A stretch of DNA of 64,000 bases from Isochrysis galbana (lineage: Eukaryota; Haptophyta; Isochrysidales; Isochrysidaceae). Under the pieces are notes generated by a model. It did no database searches, was not told where the DNA came from, and saw nothing but the letters and a program-made list of their open reading frames with translations. The DNA is taken from contig CM030936.1 of assembly GCA_018136815.1 (NCBI GenBank), forward strand, positions 2,879,079 to 2,943,078, given 5' to 3'. Position 1 is the first letter of the stretch, and every line of letters starts with the position of its first letter. This document shows, in pieces, positions 30,218 to 41,100 of this stretch. The translations under genes were made by a program, and so were the position numbers.

Positions 30218-31743
30218 GGCCTACGACTCTGTGTCTCAATCACTTCCTGCGCTGCGTCGTACAACACACACATACAAATTCAAAAGCACGAGACCATCAC
30301 GCGCACGCATCAAAGGGGGAGCAGGGGGACCAGCACCTCCAACACACTCACATACACGCGCAACGACTCACCAGCCCATACGCAGCGACAAAAGGGAACG
30401 AGCCACTCACACAGGAACCACGAACAGACCAAACTGCGCTGCGTCGAACAACCAACCAGAACTATGCAGAGCATGAGCGAGCACACCGGACGCGTACGGA
30501 ACCACACGCGCATCACAAGGCACAAGGGAGGGGGAAGGACACCAGCAGCGACTCTCTCACCACGCGCGCGATACACAACGAGTCGCATCCACGAAGACCA
30601 CACTCGAAAGGGAGCAGGACCTGGCACAGACAGGCTCCAGACACTGGCAGGACAGCGGGGCTCGCGCAAGGAGGAGAGCGGGGGGGGCGCGCGCAGGAGC
30701 GCAATGTGTAAGAGCATTTGTTTCACCCTCGCTGGCACTCTAGACACCGCAACTCGCTCAGTGGGCGCGGAAGCCCTGACCGCGGTGTGGAAGCGGGGGG
30801 TTCGACTCCCACCCGAGGAAAAATTTTTGAAGCCCCCTCGAGGAAACCCCCTCTAGAGGCCATTTTTCTGCCCCAGTGAGTCGGTGTGTATTTCAGCCCG
30901 CTTTCCCTATTCATCGGCGCGGGTCAGGACTCGCACTCCCAGGCCCACTTGGCGGGCCAGCACTCGTACTCACCCTTCCCTCCCTCTCATGGTCACAGAT
31001 AGAAGATAGAGGCCTGTAGGGGGCACCCAAGACCGGCGAGGCACGCGAGGGAGAGGCAGGAGGGGCCAGGGGCCGAGCCGCTGAGCCCCAGCCTCCAATG
31101 CCCCCTGAGCTGCCTGGCTGACCCTCTGGGAGCCCCCCCAGGACCCTTGAGAGCAGGTCGTGGCGCGCGCCATGCGCACGCGCCGCTGGAGAGGGCGAAG
31201 AGAGAGCGGAGTGCGGGAGCGCGGACTTCGTCGGTCCCCGATCCCCGAACCGGGGATTCAACGATAACCGAGACCCGTTTACGCTAGTAAAAGGGAGCAA
31301 TGAGAGATGGAAGAGCGGAGGGAGCGGCGCAAGTTCGCCCGGGGAAGCCCTCTCTCTCAAAGTATGGTTCCGCGGGCGCCGTCGCTTATTCTGCGGAGGA
31401 CGGCTCGCCGGGCAGGATGGCCTGTCCCAAGGGCCTCGCACTCTCAACTCTTAACGGTATCGACGGCAAACAAAAGCTCGCTTCCCCCCCCCCCCGGGTG
31501 CTTTTTCCTGGTAAATCGTCAATGTACAAGTTACATGGGCGACTAACTGGGTTTTCACCCCGATGAGCTTGTGGGGAGCTCTAACGGCTAACGGGAGCCG
31601 GGGGCTTGCGAGGGGGAGGTATAATCAGGTGCTTACTTAGGCTTTTGTTTGTGCCTTGGGACTTGGTGCAGTCATCAGTCATATGTGTATGTGTGATGTG
31701 TGTCGTGGCTTGGCGCGTTAGGTGTTAGCGTGTTAGTGCAAGT
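30218..31743. other. Intergenic with repeat fragments and a tRNA-like A/B-box segment
   Basis: A CTGCGCTGCGTCG motif recurs at about 30247 and 30437. At 30749-30815, TCGCTCAGTGG (A-box-like) is followed 40 bp later by GGTTCGACTCC (exact B box), but acceptor, D and anticodon stems do not form, so it is a tRNA-derived repeat, not a tRNA. At 31040-31140 there is a fragment of repeat R2. No protein gene seen. Confidence 0.45.
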
Positions 31744-32058
31744 CTAGTGAGAGTAGAGGTAATAATGCTCAAGAAAGTGTTTGTTTTGTCGCCTAGCAGC
31801 AGACGGCCCTTTAGCCTTTAGGCCTTCCACAACGCACATCATAGGCCTGCCTGCTGCCTCAGCCTTTGCCATTGCAGCTGCCGCCTCTGGCTCGCCACGA
31901 TCGCACACCAGGCACAGCCAGTGCTTTTCCACTTGCCCATTCACAGTTCGCTCCGCCGTCGCCACTTGCACGTCGTGCGGCGGAGTGTCATCTCCCTCCT
32001 CAGCGTCAGCACCGAGGGCGGCTTCAGGACTATCGGGCAGCGGCCCTAGATCGGCCAA
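31744..32058 (-). CDS. Hypothetical small protein
   Basis: 104 codons, acidic N terminus (MADLGPLPDSPEAALGADAE), then VEKHWLCLVCDRGEPEAAAA and KHFLEHYYLYSH at the end. One Cys pair only. Unrecognised; may be a 3' exon or spurious. Confidence 0.25.
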   Translation of the reverse strand: MADLGPLPDSPEAALGADAEEGDDTPPHDVQVATAERTVNGQVEKHWLCLVCDRGEPEAAAAMAKAEAAGRPMMCVVEGLKAKGPSAARRQNKHFLEHYYLYSH

Positions 32059-32103
32059 CCCGCAACCCGCAACCCGCCGGGGTCCGGGGTCATACCCTAC
32101 TCC

Positions 32104-32565
32104 GAACTCCGAACATGGCTACTGCCGGCAAAGAGGCCTGGTGGAAGGGTGGCGGCGCCCAGGGAGAGACTGACACCGCTCAGCGCCGAAAGTCCGAAAG
32201 TCCGTTTCCTCCCGGCACATCTCCTATCTAAATGGCGTATTTTTGTTAGAAAGTTAGAAAGTGAAGCTCCAATATCCAAAATTGGAACCCTGCATGGTAA
32301 ACACGGGTATACCGTGTTTGTGTTTGTACTTGAACTCCGAACATGGCTACTGCTGGCAAAGAGGCCAGGTGGAAGGGTGGCGGCGCCAAAGGAGAGACTG
32401 ACACCGCTCAGCGCCGAAAGTCCGAAAGTCCCCGTTATTTCCTCCCGGCACATCTGCTCCTACCTAAACGGCGTATTTATGCTAGTGTTAGAAAGTGAAG
32501 CTCCAATATCCAATATTGGAACCTTACATGGTAAACACGGGTTTACCGTGTTTGTGTTTGTACTG
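32104..32565 (+). repeat. Tandem duplication, two units of about 230 bp
   Basis: Units 32104-32331 and 32332-32565 share most positions. Each contains a small ORF starting ATGGCTACTGC (MATAGKEA.WKGGGA.GETD), then GTTAGAAAGTGAAGCTCCAATATCCA and GGTAAACACGGG..ACCGTGTTTGTG. The second unit runs directly into the telomeric tract. The ORFs diverge after about 30 codons and are unlikely to be expressed as such. Confidence 0.75.
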
Positions 32566-32632
32566 TAACCCTACCCCTACCCCTAACCCTAACCCTAACC
32601 CTAACCCTAACCCTAACCCTAACCCTAACCCT
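32566..32632 (+). repeat. Interstitial telomeric repeat (CCCTAA)n
   Basis: Roughly nine uninterrupted CCCTAA units after two CCCCTA variants, ending CCCTCC. The complement is the TTAGGG telomere type. The flanks are ordinary chromosomal sequence on both sides, so this is not a chromosome end in the assembly. Confidence 0.92.
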
Positions 32633-33119
32633 CCAAAAACAGCCCGTTTTCACCGCGTTTGCCATAGCAGCATGCCGTGTTTGTGAGGTTCCCGTGTTTC
32701 TAGAAAAGCAAAAAACAGGCCGTATTTGTTGTGTTTGGAGGCCCCCCTTGCCGTGTTTCACATCTAGGATTGGAACTGCGAACTGCACTTTTTTTCCAGT
32801 TTTTATTTTCCACTTTAATTCATGTCTAGATCACCGAATCTATGGGCTGTTCGGCCATCCAAGGGTGTGGGGGAATGTCCCTCAGAGTCCCCTGAGAGCT
32901 TGGGGGCTACGGATGAGCGGGTAGCGAAGTTGACAAAAGAAAGTGTGTGGAAGCTCCAATTTTAGCGCTTCGGCAGTAAGGAGTTAAACAGGTACCCATA
33001 CGAGGGTAACAAAACAAAATACGAGTACTCCTACCAAAAGGCGCTCTCGTTGGCTCACAAGCTCACTGGCTTCCAGCTGGGCTGGACGCACCCTGCACAC
33101 AGCTGGCGAATCGCCTTGC

Positions 33120-33732
33120 ATGGCTCTTGTTGGACAGCAAGTCCTCATCAGCGGTTTGGTCACGCGGCCAGAACTCAACTTCAAGGTGGGCGAAGCCATG
33201 TGTTTCGATGACCACAAGGGGCGGTATACCGTTAGAATCGGTCGGGAGCAAGTCTCACTTCGTCCAGCCAACGTTGAGAAGGCAGCCTTTCGCCTAGGCG
33301 GCAACACCTCTGTTGCCAGCCATCACAGTCCACTAGAGCCTCAATCCAAGGTCAAAATACGAGGACTTTCTGGGCGTGCAGATCTCAACCAGCAAGGTGG
33401 CACCATTCTGTGTTGGAACGAGGAGAAGCAGAGGTGCGAACAAGTGCAGGTGTGGGTGAATGATGCAAGGTGCCGTGTTTATACTTGCACCTGTCTCCCT
33501 TTGCAGGTACGGTGTCCAGATCGAAGGCACTCTGGAAACCGTGATGCTTCGTGCAGCCAATTTGGAGGAGGTGAAGCCGCCACGCTCCGAGAAGTGGGCG
33601 CCTGAATGGCGCTCAGTCGAAGCGAATGCGCACATTGAGGCAAAGGAGCGCGAGTTGATGGAGGCTGAGGTGGCTCAGGGTGTGGCGAATCCATTTGGCG
33701 GAATGCCTATACCACCGTCCGCGACCGTGTAA
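33120..33732 (+). CDS. Protein with two SH3-like GL-RPDLN repeats
   Basis: Exons 33120-33433 and 33507-33732; the intron 33434-33506 is GT-AG, and splicing gives NEEKQ|RYGVQIEG in frame, 179 residues. Two similar 55-60 residue units are visible. The first is ISGLVTRPELNFKVGEAMCF..GRYTVRI..VSLRPANVE. The second is IRGLSGRADLNQQGGTILCW..RYGVQIEG..VMLRAANLEE. This small beta-barrel-like unit is common in algal and protist proteins, often next to ankyrin or MYND domains (from memory). The Glu-rich C-terminal helix ends PFGGMPIPPSATV. No targeting signal; role probably protein binding. Confidence 0.68.
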
Positions 33733-34275
33733 AAAGAAGGCATTGCATACAAGCACGTACAATTTTGGCATCATTCATGGTACAGCTTTATTTTTGTTTT
33801 GTGTCGCATTGCGATACTAAGGGCATTGTAAGCATCAACGTGAGAGGAGATATGGCATATGCAACACCTGTGCAAGAGGATATGGCATATGCATATGATA
33901 CCTTACACACAGAGAGATCCGTGCCCAAAAATGCAAAAGGCGTGTGCGTAGTGCATATCGCCCGAGCCGCAACTAAGAACTAAGTTTGCACTAGTAGTAG
34001 CTAGTAGTTCGTTCAACCATTGCGATTGCGGGGCCACGAAGAAAGTGCAACTTGAGCTTGAGCAGGTTCAGTAATTTTTCACCCCATCCCCCCATTTTGG
34101 TATACAACTATAGCAGCACCCACACACAAAACGCCTGATAAGATTCAGGGCTATACCCTACCAGGGACCCTTCCAGGGACTAGGGACCACCAACATCTAA
34201 CGCCTTCCCACAAATAACGCCCTTCATTCATTCTTTTCGCTCCGCCTCTTCACCTCTTCACACTCCGGTTGTGGA
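33733..34275. other. Intergenic
   Basis: 3' flank of the two-repeat protein. A short tandem duplication, GAGGATATGGCATATGC(A), lies at about 33845-33895. No gene seen. Confidence 0.4.
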
Positions 34276-34656
34276 ATGCCTAGCTGTTTCGTGACGGATT
34301 TTAGGGTGCGTGCGAAAAGATTTTTATCGAAAGGTGGCAATAATACAATGGATGTCAGGGCGCGTGGAGCAATCGCAATCGCATCCGCCGTAAATTCTCT
34401 ACTACTCATCACCGGTGCTAGATGGGGTAGACCAAGAGCTGATTTGAACCAGATGCTGGACAGTATGTGTCATATTCTGTGGACCGGGGCGCCATGGAGG
34501 TCTCTTGGATCGGGGTACAGCGTACAGAGCACGGCGCATGGCACATTCATGAAATGGAGCAGAGTGGGTGTATTTGAGACTGCGTACACCGTACACCCTG
34601 CGCGGCAGGCAGACACCGCGAAACGCGAGAGAACAAAGAACAAAGAACGTCAGTAG
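34276..34656 (+). mobile_element. IS5-like transposase N-terminal fragment
   Basis: The ORF contains GRPRADLNQMLDSMCHILWT, GAPWRSLGSGYSVQSTAHG and FMKWSRVGVFETAY. This is the order of the N-terminal domain of IS5-type DDE transposases (GRPR...LWVLRTGAPWRDLP...FRRW...GVW). The catalytic DDE core is absent: the frame ends after HPARQADTAKRERT. Probably a remnant of a eukaryotic IS5-like (Harbinger-related) DNA transposon. No terminal inverted repeats were found. Confidence 0.6.
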
Positions 34657-34751
34657 ACGAAGAAGAGCCGAAGGGCGGGGGCCGAGACGCGAGACCCCCC
34701 GGGGACACGTTAAGATAGTTGCATAGTTGCAGAAGGCGTTTTACGTTTGTC

Positions 34752-35016
34752 TGCCACAGGAACACCCAGCAACAGGTCTGCCCCAGCCCGCTCCTTGCGC
34801 CTGGCCCGTCGTAGTGCCCCAGTGCCCCCTCCCCCCCTCGATACCAAAGACAAAGGACAAAGGACAAAGGACAAAGGAATGAAGTGGGTAGTGTAAAGGG
34901 AGTGAGTGTTTTGGGTTCTGGGGTATAGGCGATGGCGTGAGTCGGTACCGTGAGTGCGTGAGTGCGTGGTCCTCTACAGCTAATGGTAGTAGCCTGAATC
35001 TTCAGAAGTTTTTTTC
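34752..35016 (+). repeat. Dispersed repeat family R1, reference copy
   Basis: Contains AACACCCAGCAACAGGTCTG, CTTGCGCCTGGCCCGTCGTA, CGATACCAAAGACAAAGG (with the ACAAAGG unit repeated), GGGGTATAGGCGATGGCGTG and ends ATCTTCAGAAG plus seven T. Other copies: 12090-12336 (inverted), 42890-42976, 45480-45712, 54410-54580. The T-run could be a pol III terminator or a retroposon tail. Confidence 0.65.
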
Positions 35017-35354
35017 CCGGAAAGGGAGGGGCGAGGGGCGAGTGGGGAGGAGAATCGCACCATTTGCTTCTGGCGAAGATTTTCGTGGCGGCAGGTGGGC
35101 CCCCTGAGAGTATTGTTGTGGGCTTTGAAGAATGGTCAAAAAATGTCACCCCCCATATTAGTAGTTAAAAAACCCTGCATGCTGTTTGACCGCCCTACAA
35201 CATGGGAGTCTTGCGTCTTGAGTTTGAGTGTGTTGTATTCCCTATACTATTCATAATGATAGTGATCATAATGTGCATTATCGGCGTATAGCGGCGTGAC
35301 GGAGATTTCACATCCTCTACAGCTCGTTTACAATCGAACCCGGCCCTCCTCACT
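35017..35354. other. Intergenic
   Basis: A/T-richer stretch downstream of the plastid-protein gene, with no ORF of note. Confidence 0.35.
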
Positions 35355-35852
35355 TTATTTTTTGCTGTTGTTCACCAACAATCTCATCAGTACCTGCATA
35401 TGGGGTGTCAGTATAAGCGTTGCACCCAAGCGCACCGGAAAGAAAGTCTTGAGCAAGACAATGTAGGCGACGAGCAATGCCAGCAACTGCACCTTCCCTT
35501 CACTATCGGTGAGCAGTTGCGTGAGGTCCAGCCAGATTCCGGTTGACGCATGATAAGCAATGTACCCAACAGGTAACGCTATGGCGAAGAACGAAAGCTC
35601 CACCAAAAAGTAAGAGATGCCACCAGCGAGTCCTGCACTACGGATGCTTTGCATCGGAGTTCGGTCTTGCAGCTCAGGATCATCAGATTGGCGAATAAAT
35701 GCACCATCTGTCCTGGATGAAGCCTTTGCGGCTATGAGGAGAGAGGGTCGTGAAGCGCAGATGTCCACTCGTGCTGGCGCCCAAGCGCATCCTGATGCAG
35801 CCCAACTCAGCAGCAGCAGATGAAGGAATGGCAAGCCCAAAGTTGCTGTCAT
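35355..35852 (-). CDS. Plastid-targeted membrane protein of unknown function
   Basis: Starting at MTATLGLPFLHLLLLSWAAS (ATG 35850-35852) the protein has a signal peptide ending at GCA|WAPAR. An aromatic residue at +1 within an ASAFAP-like motif is the hallmark of bipartite targeting to red-algal-derived secondary plastids. About 60 polar residues follow, then AGLAGGISYFLVELSFFAIA with a first membrane helix, a short loop (HASTGIWLDLTQLL), a second helix (VQLLALLVAYIVLLKTFF) and PVRLGATLILTPHMQVL. The helix pair with PVRLG..L-LTP resembles a conserved family of algal and plant chloroplast membrane proteins whose function I cannot name. The frame is open to another ATG at 35900, but that start would bury the signal peptide. 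Confidence 0.65.
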   Translation of the reverse strand: MTATLGLPFLHLLLLSWAASGCAWAPARVDICASRPSLLIAAKASSRTDGAFIRQSDDPELQDRTPMQSIRSAGLAGGISYFLVELSFFAIALPVGYIAYHASTGIWLDLTQLLTDSEGKVQLLALLVAYIVLLKTFFPVRLGATLILTPHMQVLMRLLVNNSKK

Positions 35853-36054
35853 ATGGTGTGATGATTCGCAATAGACTTGTACAGCTACCTTACGCGCCAC
35901 GCTGGGCGCTGTTGCCTTGTTGTGCTCAGAGCGTGGCGATAATCCTGCAGGCTGCAGGCGAGGATGAGAGCGGCGAGAACTCTCTCCCGTCTCCAGTGGA
36001 GCTTGGAGCTAAAACTACTACTACTACTACTAATAGTACTCTAGTACAAAATAA

Positions 36055-36133
36055 ACCTTAAAATATTCTTACCGCACTCGCGGCGAATGGAAAATGGAAC
36101 CACTACCCGGCACCTTCAAGAATGTGTTTTTTT
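36055..36133 (-). repeat. Fragment of repeat R2 tail next to an R1-like end
   Basis: 36060-36110 is the reverse complement of the R2 tail at 55748-55797 (GGTAGTGGTTCCATTCGCCG..AGTGCGGTAAGAATATT). It abuts an R1-like plus-strand end, CACCTTCAAGAATG followed by a T-run, at 36110-36135. The CTACTACTACTACTACTAATAG run at about 36013-36035 extends the R2 3' tail. Confidence 0.5.
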
Positions 36134-36219
36134 AGCATCTGTAGAGCATCTGCTAAGGAGCAGGAGCAACGGCACGTAGCAAGCACGCAGGCGGTAACTG
36201 CCGCATTTTTCTTTCCCGC

Positions 36220-36930
36220 TCATGCGCTCATGCGCTGCCAGCGCTGGGGGAGCATAGCCAACAGCGTCCATTGATGCCGCGGGCGCACCGCTGCCCATCG
36301 GCGTGCAAGATGATGTACGAACGCCGAGCCCGCTCGACGAGGCGCCTTGAGTAGACATCGATGTTCTCGATCGCAAATCCTTTCGAGGCACCCATCGGCC
36401 ATCGGGTCATCAGCTTCTGGAGGTCGAGGGAGAAGAACTCCACCTGCACGTTCTGCATGTTCGCGTGCATCGTCCCCATGCCCGTGTGCTTGATGATGCA
36501 CTCGCCTAGGTCCTTGTGAGACACCAGCTCGCCAAGTTGGCCGTCGACCTCCGAGGTGGTGAGGTTGACGTACACATCCATGTCGCTGTTGTCAACAGTG
36601 TTGTCACTGCCGCTGTCGTCGTACTCCTCGAAGAAAGCTGCGAGGCCCGCCCGGCGCGATGGTCTTGCCGGCCCTTCGCCGCACCGGCTCGTGGTAGTCG
36701 TAGTCGTCGCTCTCCTCCTCCTCCTCCTCCTCCTCCTCCTCGTTCTCCACCACCTCGGCTGTGCGTCTCTCAGGATCAACGCCATCCCTAGGGATGACGT
36801 TGTCACCCTCCGCGAGCGCCGCGCTTCGTCGATCGTCGATTCGTCGAGTGCAGTGCCGTTTGCCTGTGAGGGAGGAGGAGGAGGGAGGCAGGTTGAGATG
36901 CGCGGCCCACGGGCTCACACACGGACGCAA
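36220..36930 (-). CDS. Acidic protein of unknown function, frame uncertain
   Basis: One frame has NVIPRDGVDPERRTAEVVEN, then ten Glu, SDDYDYHEPVRRRAGKTIA. A second frame continues AGLAAFFEEYDDSGSD, DMDVYVNLTTSEVDGQLGEL, VSHKDLGECIIKHTGMGTMH, VQVEFFSLDLQKLMTRWPMG and RRSYIILHADGQRCARG. The join needs a one-base shift near 36650 in the opposite direction to the other breaks in this window, or an unseen intron. The second part looks like a folded domain; I do not recognise it. Confidence 0.38.
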
Positions 36931-38157
36931 AAGCCAGCAGGCAAAAGGCGGGGCGGGCGGTCATGGCTCACCTCGACCCGACATGCGCATGCGCGCGCGT
37001 TAGTCGTCAGTCGAGCTTTTCGGGCTTTTTTGTCGCGGGTCTTATTTAAGAGGACCCGCTTTCAACGTGAATAAATGTCCTGTTTATTATGTATTATGTA
37101 TCATACGTGGGTCGATTTTTTTGTTTTTTTGTCGGAAAAGTCGGCGGGGAAGGTGGATGGAACGTGCCTTTCTACTGTTAGGTAGGGCGATTATACTCAT
37201 AGATGAGGGTTATACTTGTAGAGAGTAGAGAGCGGGCGCCATGCCCCCAAACTTGCGCTCACTTGCAAGGAGGGCCCAAACTTGTGGCGCAGTCCCGCAG
37301 CCCCCCAAACGTGCAGACCAATTTGTACAGCAAGTATTGACCTGGGCCTAGCCCCAACGCGTTTGCACAAGGGGGGCGAGGGGGGCAGTAAAACCCACAC
37401 CATATTCCTCGGCAATCTTCGTGGTGGCAGGTAAGCGTAAGCCCCCCAGGAGTTTTTTCTTGGACATCGGAGAACACGGTGCACGGTGGACCGTAAAAAA
37501 TGCAAAATGCAGCCCCCTCGCCCCCTCCCGCATGTTAGTAGTTGTAAAGTTGTAAATCACTGTTTGACCGCCCTACAACGCGGCGCTCAACTAAACGAAA
37601 CGCAACCCGCGGCTGCGCCGCGAACACACCCTACACACGGCGGCAAGCGACGATGAACACCCGTCAACTACGTCCTCCCCCCTCCCCCCCCCCCCCAAAA
37701 AAAAAGGGAACACCTCTCCTTTTTTATATCTACATGTACTGGGGCTACCGTAGAGAGAGCTGAGTTGTTGAGTTGAGGGAAGCGGAGGGGGGGGGGGGCA
37801 CTGTGTGGCGCGAGATGATGAGCAAAACCCCCCGCGCCCCGCCGCCGCCGCCCCGCCCTTCCCCCCCCCCACGTCCCTCGCGCCGCCCTCGCGTAATTAA
37901 AAGCTCCTCGCCAGGCGGCTGTGTCGTGGGTGGCCCCCACCCCCATCTCGCGGGGGCGCCTCGCAAGGTTTCTTCTCTCTTCACCGTCTTTCTTCTGCCC
38001 GTCTCCGTCGAGCCTCTCCCTTCTCCCTTCTACCGCCGCTCCCCCCTCCCGCCGAGGGTCGCGCGCCTCGCACACACCCGTCGTGGGGCCGGCGCGCCAC
38101 CTCGCCTTTCGCCCCCTTCCCCCTCTTCCCCCCGCGCGCTCTCCGCCACGGGTGAGG
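36931..38157. other. Intergenic and 5' flank of the pyrophosphatase gene
   Basis: Includes a repeat segment (37240-37450) with AGCCCCCCAAAC motifs and GACCTGGGCCTAGCCCC, which recurs near 54780-54916, and several C/G homopolymers (37685-37697, 37787-37799). No gene seen. Confidence 0.4.
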
Positions 38158-41100
38158 ATGCGAGCGCAGCTCATACTCCTGATCGGCTCGATCGGCCTCG
38201 TCGCCGCAGGCTTCGATGAGCTGCTCTCAGCTTTCACCCAACGAATCGTGCCCAAGGCAGTCTTCCAAGGAGACTGCGCTGATGACCCCCAGTGGATCTC
38301 TCCCGACGGGCATGGGTACACCTGCAGCGACTGGGCCGATGAAGCATACGGCCCGGACCCGTGCCGTACGCATGGGTCGGGTCAGGCCTACCTTGCCGAA
38401 CTCTTTAAGGCGTGCCCGCTCACCTGTAAGATGTGCAACCACGAGGCGCCACCAGTGCCACGCAAGCTGGTGAGAGACTTCCCTCTATCAAGCTGCCAGC
38501 ACTCGCCCAGCACCGACACAGACCTTAACCACCCGCTCGTGTTTCGTTGAACTGATTGATGATAATCAAATCCACCCATCGCGCGCTCTTCCTCACCTTT
38601 GTCTTCCCAGCAATCATTCACCATCGACTCGACTGTGTCCTCCAAGGTGATCGCAACTCCTGCTGCCATCGCCGCAGCCCTTGCCTTCCTTTTCATCGGT
38701 TACCTCAACGTGCGCATTGACGCCTTCCCGACCGGCGCGGAAGTCGGCATCCCGCAAATCGACGCTCTATCCGCCAAGATCAAGTCTGGCGCTCGCCAGT
38801 TCCTCGAGACAGGTGCGCAACTTTCAAATACACAGACTCTTATGCACGCTGCATTAGCTCTAGCCCCGCGCACCCCTCTGATTGTGCACCCCTTCCATAT
38901 GTGGTCGTGACAGAGTATTCTTACCTCGTTGTATTCGTCCTCGGCCTCGCGGCGGCACTCTTCATTTTGTTCTACACCACCGAGAAGGAGGATGCTCTCA
39001 TTACCTCCTTTGCTATTGTTCTGTCCTTCATGACCGGCGCATTCCTCTCCGCATCGGCGGGTTGGTGGGGCATGATGGTCGCCACCGATGGCAATGCCAA
39101 GACGACCGCCGCTTGCGCTGGCGACAAGGCTGCTGGCAAGCGTGGCTCTCTCAACGACGGCCTCAATGTGGCTTTCTCGACTGGTGCTGTCATGGGTTTT
39201 GCTGTGGTTGGCCTTGGCCTTGCGGGTGCATCCCTGACATATGTGTTGCTGTGTACTGCCTTCGGCGACGACAATCAAGACAAGGTGATGCAATGTTTGG
39301 CTGGATTCGGCTTTGGGGCATCTTCGATTGCTCTTTTCGCTCGTGTTGCTGGAGGGATCTACACAAAGGCTGCGGACGTGGGCGCTGACCTGGTCGGAAA
39401 GGTCGAGGCGGGTATCGACGAGGATGACCCCCATAACCCAGCCGTGATTGCTGACAATGTTGGTGACAACGTCGGCGACGTTGCGGGCATGGGTGCCGAT
39501 TTGTTCGAATCGTATGTCGGCTCCATCATCGCCGCGGCTTCACTCGCCATCACCCAGTCTACGAAGGATGGCAATCCTCTCTCTGGCAAGGCCACAGAGG
39601 GCGTTGCGTTGGCATTCATGCTTCCAGCTGTTGGCATTGTGTGCTCGTGTATCGGCTTCTTTGCTGTCAATACTGACGCTTCAGGCCAGGGCTGGGATGT
39701 TCACCTTGGCACGCTTATGTGGGCTCTTGAGAAAGGTATCTACCTGTCATCTGTTCTCTTCATTGGTGCCGCCTACATCTGCACCGTCTCCGTCTGCGGC
39801 CTAGGCGTTCCGATCTTCTCCTGCGTCATCATTGGGCTGACCGCCGGCCTCGCTATTGGCAAAGTGACTGAGTACTTCACTTCATTCGACTTTGGTCCTG
39901 TCATGTCCATCAAGGACCGCGGGATGACCGGCCCAGCGACCGTCGTTATTCAGGGTCTTGGTGTCGGCATGATTTCGTGTGTGCCGCCTGTCATCGTCCT
40001 CGCGGTCGCCATTGTTTCCACCTCTGCGCTCGGTGGTGCTTATGGCGTCGCTATCTCCGCAGTGGGTATGCTTTCCACGCTTGGCATCACGCTCGCTACC
40101 GACGCCTACGGGCCCGTGGCTGACAATGCGGGTGGACTCGCGGAGTTGTCTCACCTTGGCAAGGAGGTCCGTGACATTACCGACAGCCTTGATGCCCTCG
40201 GCAATACCACTGCTGCCACGGGTAAGGGCTTCGCTATTGGCTCCGCGGTGCTTACGGCGCTCTCGCTTCTCTCCGCCTTCAAGAACAAGATCAGCTCGTC
40301 CTCACCTATTGAGGGAGATGACCCCTTCGGGACAGTTGTCAAAACCGCCGCACCAACGTATGACGTGGGTGATCCGGTTGTCCTATCTGGCGTGCTGACG
40401 GGGGCAATGCTCCCGTACCTCTTCGCTGCGCTCACGATGATCTCGGTTGGCAAAGCAGCAGCCGAGATCATCTCGGAGGTGCGTTGGCAATTCAAGAACA
40501 TTCGCAACGCCAAGGGCATTACGCTGGGCGAGTGCATCCGAACCTACACAGAAAAGGCCGAAGAGCTTGGTGAGGGCGTCTATCGCGCCGCACCTGAGGA
40601 CGAGGTTGAGCCAGATTCCGACAAGTGCGTCGCCATCTCCACCCGCTCCTCTGTCCGCGAGATGATCGCTCCGGGAACATATGCTGTGCTTGCGCCCCTT
40701 ATGGGAGGCTTCCTTGTCGGTCCCCGCTTTCTGATGGGCCTACTTGCCGGTTCCATTACCTCGGGCTGCATGCTTGCCATCATGATGGCAAATGCGGGAG
40801 GCGCGTGGGACAATTCGAAGAAGCTGTGCGAAAAGCTTGGGCTCAAGAAATCGAAGGATTCTGCTAAGAAAGAGCAGCAAAAGGCTTGCGTTGTTGGTGA
40901 CACTGTTGGTGATCCCTTCAAGGACACGTCGGGCCCGGCGCTGAATATCCTTATTAAGCTTATGAGTATGGTGTCGCTCACTGTTGCGCCGCTGCTCGCC
41001 AACTACAAAGAGGACTACGAGTACTGGTATTTCGGCCTCATCCCGACCGGCGCCTTTGTTGTTTTAACCCTGGTGCTTGGACCGGTCCTCAACATCCTCA

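Noticed and set aside
34438-34460. GAGCTGATTTGAACCAG as the 3' half of a tRNA
   Set aside because: It lies inside the transposase-like frame (GRPRADLNQ) and has no matching acceptor or anticodon stem.
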